Shown: positions 7,882-15,453, numbered from the stretch's first letter. The stretch: DNA of 64,000 nucleotides from Pseudarcicella hirudinis (GCF_900115665.1 NZ_FOXH01000002.1:1-64000), one strand, 5' to 3'. The notes: generated by a model from the letters alone, not told the origin. Translations and numbers: made by a program.

Positions 7882-8574
7882 ATGATGATGAAGAAATCTA
7901 AATGTATGTATGTATGTATGTATGTATGTATGTGCGCTACCGCTTTTGCCCAACAGCGCATAAGCGACGGCACTGCCAATGCGGCTATTAATACTAATGC
8001 GGTGTTAGAAATACAAAGCAATAACAAAGGGCTATTGCTGCCCCGGGTAGCGCTAACCGGCACCGCCAATGCAGCGCCACTCAGCGCGCATGTAGCTGGT
8101 ATGCATGTATACAACACCGCCACCGTAGGTGATGTAACACCGGGAGAGTATTACAATAATGGGACGAAGTGGGATCGGATGGTTGGTGCGAGCGATTTGA
8201 ATGTTACAGTTGTCAATCAGACGGGAGATATGCCTTATGGCAGTTATTCATCAAGTTCATATGCCAATACAGGTGTTTCTTTTAACTTTTTGCGAGCCGG
8301 AACGTACATTATTAAATTGCAGCAATCATATGGCTATATAAGCGGTTGTCAGGACTTGGTATTTACGTTTAGTGGCGCTACGATTGTGACTCAGTCAGTT
8401 GAAGAAAAGAAACAATTGTGTGGTAATATTAATGCAGAATGGTGGACTCCCATCTATTATATCTCGGTGAACGGGCCGGGTGTAGTGAACTTGAAATATC
8501 GTGTATCTACGGGAACAGCTGTGAATTTGAGTATTCCGGGTAATACGGGCAACAGAGCTATCTCTATAAACTAG
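7882..8574 (+). CDS. Exported protein of the shared N-terminal module family with a tetranucleotide repeat in its signal peptide
   Basis: 230 residues from ATG 7882 (MMMKKSK); the GTG at 7744 lies inside a REP hairpin and is rejected. The hydrophobic core of the signal peptide is replaced by residues encoded by eight ATGT units (CMYVCMYVCMC), then ATAFAQQ and the shared RISDGTANAAIN module. After GEYYNNGTKWDR comes a unique beta-rich domain of about 130 residues (GVSFNFLRAGTYIIKLQQSYGY, GPGVVNLKYRVSTGTAVNL) that looks like a C1q-type sandwich but differs from the one in the 5484 gene. Gain or loss of one ATGT unit would shift the frame between the start codon and the mature protein, so on/off switching is possible. 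Confidence 0.8.
   Translation: MMMKKSKCMYVCMYVCMCATAFAQQRISDGTANAAINTNAVLEIQSNNKGLLLPRVALTGTANAAPLSAHVAGMHVYNTATVGDVTPGEYYNNGTKWDRMVGASDLNVTVVNQTGDMPYGSYSSSSYANTGVSFNFLRAGTYIIKLQQSYGYISGCQDLVFTFSGATIVTQSVEEKKQLCGNINAEWWTPIYYISVNGPGVVNLKYRVSTGTAVNLSIPGNTGNRAISIN
7902..7933 (+). repeat. ATGT x 8 tetranucleotide tract inside a coding region
   Basis: Eight perfect tandem ATGT units lie directly after the codons for MMMKKSK. Every frame of the tract reads as a cycle of Met-Tyr-Val-Cys without a stop, and it contains ATGs in all three frames. The two sister genes have a normal Leu/Ala-rich signal core in this place. Confidence 0.95.
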
Positions 8575-8698
8575 AAAATCTGTTTGGCAACAGTCTTTGC
8601 GACTGTAATGAGTAAAACACAATGTATTAGATTGCTTTTAAATCAAATAGGGGCTTCTTAAAATAGCTAAAAACCATAGAGTGGCTCTGTGTATACCT

Positions 8699-8767
8699 GA
8701 ACCGTGGTCTGTGGCTCACGGACCACTTTCCTTTCCTTTATGCTCTGTGTGCCACAGAGCATGGCTT
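8699..8767. repeat. REP/BIME-like double hairpin, copy 5
   Basis: Complete element: GTGGTCTGTG/GCT/CACGGACCAC (one G-U pair), the long spacer, then TGCTCTGTG/TGC/CACAGAGCA and TGGCTTA. In the 8575-8867 gap the rest is AT-rich, with GGGGCTTC at 8650 resembling the sequence beside copy 1, and then the left RAYT palindrome. Confidence 0.85.
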
Positions 8768-8772
8768 AACTA

Positions 8773-8793
8773 GCGCAAGCGTCTCGCTTGTGC
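8773..8793. repeat. 21-bp palindromic element left of the RAYT
   Basis: This imperfect palindrome (GCGCAAGCG/TCT/CGCTTGTGC) is the exact reverse complement of 9487-9507 on the other side of the transposase gene. Its sequence is unrelated to the double-hairpin REPs. It is probably the transposase's own recognition hairpin. Confidence 0.85.
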
Positions 8794-8826
8794 TATACTG
8801 GCTATACTGGCCTTGTGCTATACTGG
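8793..8826 (+). repeat. CTATACTGG short repeats
   Basis: Three copies of CTATACTGG (8793-8801, 8802-8810, 8818-8826) abut the left palindrome. The second and third are separated by CCTTGTG, a piece of the palindrome. Confidence 0.7.
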
Positions 8827-8867
8827 CAAAGTTGCTATTGATTAATTGTCATAATAATAAATTAAAA

Positions 8868-9430
8868 ATGAGCAGAAAGTATAAATTTTCGGATAATGAC
8901 AAATTGTATTTTATCAGTTTTGCAGTAGTTTATTGGACTAGGCGTCCCCGATAGACTTGTTTGTTAGAGATGAGTATAAAAGAACAGTTTTAGAAAGCTG
9001 GCGATATTGTCAAAAAGAAAAGGATTTAGAAATTTATGGTTGGTGTATTATGACTTCGCACATACATATGATAGTTGGTAGCAAGGGCAGAGCATTAGAC
9101 AAAGTTGTTGGAGAAATGAAAAGTTTTACTTCAAGAGCATTACGTAAAATGATAGAAAATCATCAAGGAGAAAGCCGAAAAGAATGGTTGATTTGGATGA
9201 TGAAAAGGGCAGGTACAAAAAATGGCAACAACAATGATTGGCAATTTTGGCAACAGAATAACCATCCAATAGAACTGTTAAATGATGAAATGTTTCATCA
9301 AAAACTTTCTTATATTCATAATAATCCAGTAGAAGCGGGTTTTGTTGAAAATCAAGAAGATTGGCTTTATAGTAGTGCTAGAGATTTCTATGGCCAAAAA
9401 GGATTAATAGAATTATGTTACATTATTTAA
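8868..9430 (+). pseudogene. REP-associated tyrosine transposase (RAYT, IS200-like), frameshifted
   Basis: The gene starts at ATG 8868 (MSRKYKFSDNDKLYFISF) and is interrupted after VVYW by a 14-bp insertion, 8937-8950 (ACTAGGCGTCCCCG), which creates an in-frame TAG at 8952. Removing those 14 bases restores VVYW-IDLFVRDEYKR and an intact protein of about 182 residues. The downstream frame has the HUH motif in MTSHIHMIVG and the conserved YIHNNPVEAGFV region, whose Tyr is the family's expected nucleophile. RAYTs are single-copy relatives of IS200 transposases that act on REP hairpins. A shortened product from TTG 8957 would keep HUH and Tyr but lack the first strand. It is flanked by exact inverted 21-bp palindromes. 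Confidence 0.85.
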
Positions 9431-9497
9431 GAGGCACAAGCGAGGAAGGGGCGAAGGGCACAAGCGAGAGTTACATTATTTAAGAGGCACAAGCGAG
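9417..9497 (+). repeat. Duplicated 3' end of the RAYT gene with palindrome half-sites
   Basis: A 28-bp sequence covering the last codons and stop of the RAYT (9417-9444) is repeated at 9470-9497. GGCACAAGCGAG occurs three times (9433, 9457 and inside the second copy). Only the last copy continues into the full 21-bp palindrome. Confidence 0.85.
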
Positions 9498-9507
9498 ACG
9501 CTTGCGC
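9487..9507. repeat. 21-bp palindromic element right of the RAYT
   Basis: Exact reverse complement of 8773-8793. Together the two define an element of about 735 bp bounded by inverted palindromes. Confidence 0.85.
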
Positions 9508-9515
9508 CAGTGAAG

Positions 9516-9588
9516 GAACCGTGGTCTGTGGCTCACAGACCACTTTCCTTTCCTTTATACTCTGTGAGCCACAAAGCATGGATTAGGG
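9516..9588. repeat. REP/BIME-like double hairpin, copy 6
   Basis: The first hairpin is perfect, with a compensated pair relative to copies 1-3 (GTGGTCTGTG/GCT/CACAGACCAC). The second is changed (TACTCTGTG/AGC/CACAAAGCA). It ends TGGATTAGGG and starts 8 bases after the right RAYT palindrome. Confidence 0.85.
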
Positions 9589-9615
9589 TTCTGCATATAT
9601 ATTGTAAATCAGATA

Positions 9616-9657
9616 CTCCTTTCCTTTATGCTCTGTGGCACACAGAGCATGGATTAG
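9616..9657. repeat. REP partial copy 7 (second hairpin only)
   Basis: CTCCTTTCCTTTA spacer, then a perfect TGCTCTGTG/GCA/CACAGAGCA hairpin and TGGATTAG. The first hairpin is missing. Confidence 0.8.
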
Positions 9658-9796
9658 ATACTCTGATACTCTGTCTGTAACACAAAAAAGCTGTAAACAT
9701 ATAAAAGTATGTCTTTTTTGTTTCTTTAAATGTCTTTTTTGTACTAGTGACGGCAAGCTTATTGAATAGTGATATATATAAAGGAACTAACCATCT

Positions 9797-9869
9797 GAAC
9801 CGTGGTCTGTGGCTCACAGACCACTTTCCTTTCCTTTATGCTCTGTGTGCCACAAAGCATGGATTAGGG
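9797..9869. repeat. REP/BIME-like double hairpin, copy 8
   Basis: Complete element: a perfect GTGGTCTGTG/GCT/CACAGACCAC hairpin, the long spacer, then TGCTCTGTG/TGC/CACAAAGCA and TGGATTAGGG. It lies 72 bases before the metalloprotease start. The rest of the 9431-9941 gap has no gene I can support. Confidence 0.85.
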
Positions 9870-9941
9870 AATGTACAAGTTTCAATCTTACATCTTTTGC
9901 CGCTTACCCATACTAATTGTAACATATTTAATCTCCTGCAA

Positions 9942-11660
9942 ATGGTCGGTAGTAAAAAAGTATATAGCTTACTGAGTCTTATTGCTGGTTTAAGCTTTTT
10001 CGCACAGCATGTTTATGGGCAAACGTATACAAATATATACAATGGAATCAGCTATTCATCAGATCATCCGTATAATCTGAATGTGGTTTATTTTGTACCA
10101 AACGATGTTCCTTTAGACTCTACTTATCAGACCCGGCTAAGTGCCTTACTCCTGTATGGGCAAGGTTTTTATAAGCAAAATATGATCAATAACGGATATG
10201 GTCCTAAAACATTCGGCTTATTCACCCAAACGGCCAATCCTGATCAGGTAAAGATTATTTTGATCCATGGTCAGGAAAGTATAGGTTCATATCCTTCCAG
10301 TGGTGGAGCTGACAAAATTATGTCAGAAACCAATGCTTTTTTCGCCAATAATCCATCACAAAAAACCAGCGAACATACACTGTATATTACGGCTGTATCT
10401 GATCAGACTACAGCAGATGTTCCATTTTATGGCTTGGGCAGAAACTGTTTTGCCCTTGATTACCCTCAGTTAGATATTCAATACAAAGGTGCTTCGGGTA
10501 ACTGGGGAGATTTGTTTACAAAATGGTTCGGGGGTATGATGCATGAATTAGGGCACGGTTTAAACCTGCCTCATAGTCACCAGACAAATACGGAAAATAA
10601 TGACCTTGATAAAGGCATGAACCTCATGTTTGGAGGGAACTGGACGCTTGGTATAAATCCCACTTTCATCAATCGTGCAGGTTGTGCTATCCTGAATAAC
10701 TGTCAGGTTTTTGCAGATGCTCCCGGTGTTACTTACTATAATGGATATAAGTCTGGCCTGACTAAGCTTCATGCAGAATACGATAATGGCGACCTGGTGG
10801 TTTCAGGTAAGTTCTATTCCGACAAAACAGTAACGGATATTAATATTTATCAGGATCCTTATGCAACACCCAGTGAGGGGTATTACAAAGTGGCCTGGTC
10901 AGTAAGTCCTTTGTCTAACACTTTTTCCCTGCGTATGCCCGTAAGTGAGCTTGCCACAAAGACGGGTCCTTATAACCTTCAGGTAGAACTTGTATTGGCC
11001 AACGGTGAAACTACTTTTAACTATTATCCTTTCTCATACGATAACAGTATACCGGCAATTAACATTGATTTCGACGATAACGCAGTTTGCGATGCCCTTC
11101 CTGCAGGATGGCATTTCACGAATGTCGGCACAGGAACGACGCCCGGAGTTGTTTGTTACACCGATTCAACGAGGAATTACTGGATAAAGTGTTACGGTTC
11201 GGGTGTAAGTGATCCCAATGACGATTTGCCTTTTGTTTACACGATGCTAAGTGGTGATTGCCGGATTATTGCCAGAGTTAAAGACATTACCAGCGATTGG
11301 AACACTTTTGGTGGTCTGATGATGCGTAACACCTTAGCGGGGAATAGTAGTTTTATCAGTGTGAATGCCCTTGATACACGAGGGGTATTCCATACCTACA
11401 GAATCGTAACCGGCGGTAATACAGGTTACCAGCTTGTTAGCGCCCTTGCTTTGCCAATGTGGTTAAAGCTTGAACGAGTGGGCAACGTAATTACCTCTTA
11501 TTATTCTGCTGACAGTGTAAATTGGTCGGCCTATCATTCCTCAACAGTATCCTTTAATTCTACTGTTTATGTGGGTTTAGTTGCTTCAGGTTCAGGTGCA
11601 ACTACTGATATTGATATGGTGAGTGTAAGCAGCAGTTTATGCTCCTGCAACACCAGGTGA
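9942..11660 (+). CDS. Exported zinc metalloprotease with C-terminal DUF1349-like lectin fold
   Basis: 572 residues from ATG 9942, which gives a clean signal peptide (MVGSKKVYSLLSLIAGLSFF...VYGQ); longer frames upstream cross a REP element. The zinc site is HELGHGLNLPH (His201, Glu202, His205, His211). This matches the metzincin/pappalysin spacing, but the usual Gly at position 8 is Asn. A following KGMNLMFGG could be the Met-turn. The middle region (about 265-365) is Ig-like. Residues about 370-565 (GWHFTNVGTGT, SGDCRIIARVKDI, FGGLMMRNTLAGNSSFISV, VITSYYSADSVNWS) match the concanavalin-like DUF1349 family. It likely acts outside the cell on proteins or glycoproteins. Confidence 0.8.
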   Translation: MVGSKKVYSLLSLIAGLSFFAQHVYGQTYTNIYNGISYSSDHPYNLNVVYFVPNDVPLDSTYQTRLSALLLYGQGFYKQNMINNGYGPKTFGLFTQTANPDQVKIILIHGQESIGSYPSSGGADKIMSETNAFFANNPSQKTSEHTLYITAVSDQTTADVPFYGLGRNCFALDYPQLDIQYKGASGNWGDLFTKWFGGMMHELGHGLNLPHSHQTNTENNDLDKGMNLMFGGNWTLGINPTFINRAGCAILNNCQVFADAPGVTYYNGYKSGLTKLHAEYDNGDLVVSGKFYSDKTVTDINIYQDPYATPSEGYYKVAWSVSPLSNTFSLRMPVSELATKTGPYNLQVELVLANGETTFNYYPFSYDNSIPAINIDFDDNAVCDALPAGWHFTNVGTGTTPGVVCYTDSTRNYWIKCYGSGVSDPNDDLPFVYTMLSGDCRIIARVKDITSDWNTFGGLMMRNTLAGNSSFISVNALDTRGVFHTYRIVTGGNTGYQLVSALALPMWLKLERVGNVITSYYSADSVNWSAYHSSTVSFNSTVYVGLVASGSGATTDIDMVSVSSSLCSCNTR

Positions 11661-11730
11661 ATGTAACAGCGACTAATATCAGCCTGGTAGAGTACTTACC
11701 AGCGAGTCTGAGTCACAGGTGTATCCGGAA

Positions 11731-11760
11731 GCCCTGTGTGCCACAGAGCATGGATTAGGG
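11731..11760. repeat. REP partial copy 9 (right half)
   Basis: CCCTGTGTGCCACAGAGCA followed by TGGATTAGGG. It directly touches the right copy of the 166-bp direct repeat, so a REP end forms the right boundary of the island. Confidence 0.75.
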
Positions 11761-11925
11761 CGAAAAAGATAGTAATGATAAAAGGTATTTGATTCTGTCA
11801 GGAATCAGATACCCTCAAACAAGATAATAAATAAGTAAATGGGTTCTGGAAAGAAATTTTTCATGAGCGAAGCTAACCTTAACCCGAATATGCAAACCCT
11901 CAGTCTTTGATTGAGGGTTTCTTTG
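11760..11925 (+). repeat. 166-bp direct repeat, right copy
   Basis: Second copy of the 285-450 block with both hairpins kept (11784-11813 and 11894-11920). Here it follows a REP fragment instead of the surface gene end and precedes the GH16 gene. The remaining 11661-11730 gap holds no other feature. Confidence 0.85.
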
Positions 11926-11985
11926 CATGAAATACATATAAAAGAATACTAAATGATTATAATATATGATTTGCCTGATCTATCC

Positions 11986-13236
11986 ATGAAAAGAAAGAAG
12001 GTATGTTGTTTGATTGCCATTAAAGGAGTGTTAATTGTACTTGCTACGTTTTTTTTATCCTGTAAGAATACTAAGGATTCAGGTAAGGAGTTGAAGGCTG
12101 TCCGGTCGGAATATAAGTTAGTCTGGTCTGATGAATTTGAGCGGAATGATGTGGATACTTCAACATGGAATTTTAGCAGGGCTGATGAAAACACGGATTT
12201 ACTGAAATATCATGCTGCTAATGCAAAAACAGAAAATGGCAGATTGGTGATAACTGCTATGCAGATAAATAAAAATGAACAACGTTATACTTCCGCAAAA
12301 CTGAATACCCGGGATAAGTTTTTAATAAAATACGGTCGTATCGAAGCAAGAATGAAACTGCCGATGGTTCCCGGAACATTGTCTTCGTTTTTTTTGCTTG
12401 GTAAAAATATCAGTGACGTTGGATGGCCTGAATGTGGAGAAATTGATATTGTGGAGAAAATAAATGATAATGAAAATATCCGGGGAAATATGCATTGGTT
12501 CAATGAGGACTTTTTAGATGGCCATGCCAGTAATTCAGGTGTAGATTTCTGTACCCCGGGAAACTATCATGTATATGCAATTGAGTGGGATAGCTTTAGT
12601 ATAAGATGGTATGTAGATGATATCCTGTATCATATCGGTAACATTCAGAATAATATCAATAATACGGGTGCTTTTCAACTTCCGTTTTTCATGGTGTTAG
12701 ACCTGTCTGTCATTGGCAATTTACACAATGATAAAAGCGATAATGACCTGTTCCCTGCCAGAATGTTTGTTGACTATGTACGACTTTTTCAGTTTGTTCC
12801 GGATCCGGAAGGCCCTCCGTTTGGTCAGGCAATAACTTTAAAAAGTGTAAACAATGGTTTTGCAGGCATAGAAAAAGGGACAGCCTTATTGAAATGTGAT
12901 CGCCAGACTTCCGAAACTTTTACTGTTGTTAATGCCGGAAACGGTAAAGTAGCCTTGTTAAATATGGGTAAATACATGTCCGGTGAAAACGGGATAAAAG
13001 CAGTTACCTGTAATAGACTCATATATGGGGAGTGGGAAAAATTCAGCTGGATCGTAAATACCGATGGCACCATTTCATTGCAGGATAACAACGGGAAATT
13101 TCTATCTGTTTCTGATAAAAATGGTTCTAAAGTTATGAAATTTCACAACACTGACTCAAATACCTCTGAGCGTTTTGTAGTAACAAAATTGTCTGACACA
13201 AAGCAGGAAGAGCAATTTTTTGAAAATATCAGATAA
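11986..13236 (+). CDS. GH16-family beta-glucanase lipoprotein with C-terminal beta-trefoil-like domain
   Basis: 416 residues from ATG 11986. The signal peptide ends in a lipobox (FFLSC), so it is probably outer-membrane anchored; the frame's earlier ATG at 11953 adds 11 charged residues and is less likely. Residues about 45-270 are a GH16 domain with the catalytic signature WPECGEIDIVE: Glu152 nucleophile, Asp154 and Glu157 acid/base. GH16 enzymes hydrolyse beta-1,3(4)-glucans, agars or related polymers; the substrate cannot be read here. Residues about 280-410 (ITLKSVNNGF, ALLNMGKYMSGENG, ISLQDNNGKFLSV) resemble a fascin-like beta-trefoil, possibly carbohydrate-binding. It stands alone just outside the REP island. 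Confidence 0.85.
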   Translation: MKRKKVCCLIAIKGVLIVLATFFLSCKNTKDSGKELKAVRSEYKLVWSDEFERNDVDTSTWNFSRADENTDLLKYHAANAKTENGRLVITAMQINKNEQRYTSAKLNTRDKFLIKYGRIEARMKLPMVPGTLSSFFLLGKNISDVGWPECGEIDIVEKINDNENIRGNMHWFNEDFLDGHASNSGVDFCTPGNYHVYAIEWDSFSIRWYVDDILYHIGNIQNNINNTGAFQLPFFMVLDLSVIGNLHNDKSDNDLFPARMFVDYVRLFQFVPDPEGPPFGQAITLKSVNNGFAGIEKGTALLKCDRQTSETFTVVNAGNGKVALLNMGKYMSGENGIKAVTCNRLIYGEWEKFSWIVNTDGTISLQDNNGKFLSVSDKNGSKVMKFHNTDSNTSERFVVTKLSDTKQEEQFFENIR

Positions 13237-13310
13237 TTGCCCTGTTTCTGTATCGTTATACGGAAAATCTATACTCAACTTTCCCGATTTAATCTGGTTT
13301 ACAAAACAAA

Positions 13311-13352
13311 TAAAGAAGCTGTATTGAACTCAGGTTCAATACAGCTTCTTTA
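13311..13352. terminator. Bidirectional terminator
   Basis: A perfect 19-bp stem with a TCAG loop (arms begin TAAAGAAGCTG and end CAGCTTCTTTA) lies between the convergent GH16 and ankyrin genes and serves both directions. Confidence 0.85.
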
Positions 13353-13389
13353 CTTAATCCATTATAATTTTCATGATAGGGCAGATACC

Positions 13390-13914
13390 TTACCTTAATA
13401 ATCTCACAATAGATTCATTTCCCTGAATATTGGCATAATCAAGAGCTGTTTTATTATAATTGTCTCTTATTGTTTTATCAGCTCCTTTTTCGCACAATAT
13501 TTTTACGATGGCATCTGCTCCAAAATTTGCAGCAAAAATTAAAGCTGTTGCCCCGTTAAAATTTTTCTGATTAACATTGGTATGATAGCTCAATAATAGC
13601 TGTACCATTTTGTCAAGCCGTTTAAAGCAAACCCCCATAAGTGCGGTATTACCCATTTTATCCTGAATGTGCGGGTTTGCCTTGTTTTTTAATAATAGAT
13701 CTGCTGCTTCGTAACTGTCATTATAACAGGCTATTATTAAAGCTGTGCTCCCTCTTGCATCTGTAGTGTCTATATTTTTCGTTTCAGACAGAATCTCTTT
13801 GAGTTGAGCTACATTGTTGTTACGGGCTGCATTAAAGATGTTCCTCTCCTGAGCGGGAACAAGATGTGAGAGCAGCAGTAATAAAAGTGATACGGAAATC
13901 TTGATTTGTGTCAT
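13390..13914 (-). CDS. Exported ankyrin-repeat protein, catalase partner
   Basis: 174 residues from ATG at 13914 (MTQIKISVSLLLLLL...VPAQ); a TTG three codons upstream is less likely. After the signal peptide come about four ankyrin repeats with GSTALIIACYND, GNTALMGVCF and GATALIFAANFG cores. It starts 15 bases after the catalase stop codon, so the two are one transcript. Ankyrin proteins (AnkB type) paired with catalases are known to support activity or protect the periplasmic enzyme from peroxide, and the shared export signals fit that role. Confidence 0.85.
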   Translation of the reverse strand: MTQIKISVSLLLLLLSHLVPAQERNIFNAARNNNVAQLKEILSETKNIDTTDARGSTALIIACYNDSYEAADLLLKNKANPHIQDKMGNTALMGVCFKRLDKMVQLLLSYHTNVNQKNFNGATALIFAANFGADAIVKILCEKGADKTIRDNYNKTALDYANIQGNESIVRLLR

Positions 13915-13929
13915 TTTTCTCAAAATCTG

Positions 13930-15453
13930 TTACGGTCTTGAAAACATTTTTTCAACTTCTTCTCTGGTTAAACCAAGTTCCTTTGCCAGACGTTTACCAT
14001 AGTCACTATCTGCCATATAGAAATAACCGACCATCTTACGCACAACATCTTTATTGCTTACATTCTTCAAATCACCGGTAAGGTTTTTTATTAAATTCGC
14101 TTTATCTTTTTCAGACAAAGAGCGGTAGAATTCGCCAGCCTGCTTAAAATCATTTGGTTTACTGATTTTTTGCTGTACAGAACCGGTATTGGTAAAAGTT
14201 GATTTTGAATACTTGTTGTCGGCATTATCTATAAAACCATTTTGCGTAGCACTTGGCTGATAATTGATGTCTCCATTGGTTTTTCTTGTAGCAAAGGCAC
14301 CATCCTGATTATTTGTCGCAACTGTCGTTTTGGGAGCATTTACAGGTAATTGCTGAAAATTTCCGCCTATTCTGTAACGTTGTGTGTCAAAATAGGAAAA
14401 CAAACGTCCCTGAAGTAATTTATCTTCCGAAGGTTCTATGCCTGGTACCAGTGTTCCCGGAGAAAAAGCGGCCTGTTCTACTTCCTGGAAAAAATTGTCA
14501 GGTATTCTGTTTAGAGTCATCTTTCCTGCCAGTTGCAGAGGCGCAACATTTTCCGGCCATATTTTAGTCGGATCCAATGGATTGATATCGAGTTTGTCAA
14601 AATCTGAAGCTTTTAGCAATTGAACGTAGAGTTCCCATTGTGGAAAATTACCCTTTCTGATGTTATCATACAGATCGACCGTTGCATGCTGAAAATCTTT
14701 ACCTTGCATAACCATTGCTTCCTCTGCTGTCAGATTTTTTACACCCTGCAATGATTTCCAGGTATATTTTACATACGTTACCTCTCCGGCATTGTTAATC
14801 CATTTGAAAGCATGTACTCCTGAGCCATCCATTTCTCTGTAACTGGCCGGGATTCCATAGTCAGAATAAACACGAGTCAGCATATGTGTGCCTTCCGGGA
14901 TATTGCTGAAAAAATCAAACACTCTGTTAGCATCCTGTTTATTGTTTATCGGAGAAGGTTTAAATGCATGTACCATATCCGGGAATTTTATAGCATCACG
15001 GATGAAAAACACAGGCAGGTTATTGCCAACCAGGTCATAATTCCCCTGATCTGTATAAAATTTCGTAGCAAATCCCCTTGGGTCTCTCAGGGTTTCCGGG
15101 GAACCATTTCCATGAACAACCGTAGAAAAACGAACAAAAACAGGTGTGGTTTTTCCTTTTCCGAAGACAGATGCCTTTGTGAATTTTGTAAAATCGCCGG
15201 AAGAAACGAATTCACCATAGGCCCCGACACCTCTTGCATGAACAACTCTTTCAGGGATACGCTCACGGTCAAAATTTGCCAGTTTTTCAATCAGGTGAAT
15301 GTCCTCTAATAGAACCTGCCCGTCCTGCCCGACAGTTTTGGAATTTTGATTATCACCAACAGGTGCACCTGTATTGGTGGTAATTTGTTTTTGTTGTGCT
15401 GCTGCCATCATAGTGGTCATAAGTAAGGCAGCCAGAGTGATTTTTGTTTTCAT
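13930..15453 (-). CDS. katA: Exported haem catalase
   Basis: 507 residues from ATG 15453 (MKTKITLAALLMTTMMAAAQQ signal peptide); a frame ATG eight codons earlier would spoil the signal. It is a clade-3-sized small-subunit catalase. Visible features are the catalytic His72 in RVVHARGVGAYGEF, the Asn in YDLVGNNLPVFF, and the haem-ligating Tyr in RLFSYFDTQRYRIGGNF near residue 350. It converts H2O2 to water and oxygen. The signal peptide places it in the periplasm, unlike the usual cytosolic location. It is divergent from oxyR and upstream of the ankyrin gene. Confidence 0.95.
   Translation of the reverse strand: MKTKITLAALLMTTMMAAAQQKQITTNTGAPVGDNQNSKTVGQDGQVLLEDIHLIEKLANFDRERIPERVVHARGVGAYGEFVSSGDFTKFTKASVFGKGKTTPVFVRFSTVVHGNGSPETLRDPRGFATKFYTDQGNYDLVGNNLPVFFIRDAIKFPDMVHAFKPSPINNKQDANRVFDFFSNIPEGTHMLTRVYSDYGIPASYREMDGSGVHAFKWINNAGEVTYVKYTWKSLQGVKNLTAEEAMVMQGKDFQHATVDLYDNIRKGNFPQWELYVQLLKASDFDKLDINPLDPTKIWPENVAPLQLAGKMTLNRIPDNFFQEVEQAAFSPGTLVPGIEPSEDKLLQGRLFSYFDTQRYRIGGNFQQLPVNAPKTTVATNNQDGAFATRKTNGDINYQPSATQNGFIDNADNKYSKSTFTNTGSVQQKISKPNDFKQAGEFYRSLSEKDKANLIKNLTGDLKNVSNKDVVRKMVGYFYMADSDYGKRLAKELGLTREEVEKMFSRP

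Noticed and set aside
5315-8123. Three similar minus-strand frames (CIPATCALSGAALAVPVSATRG) as a gene family
   Set aside because: They are antisense shadows of the conserved N-terminal module, so their similarity is that of the true plus-strand genes.
1119-9869. The regularly repeated hairpin units as a CRISPR array
   Set aside because: Copies are kilobases apart with genes between them, contain two internal palindromes, and no cas gene is present.
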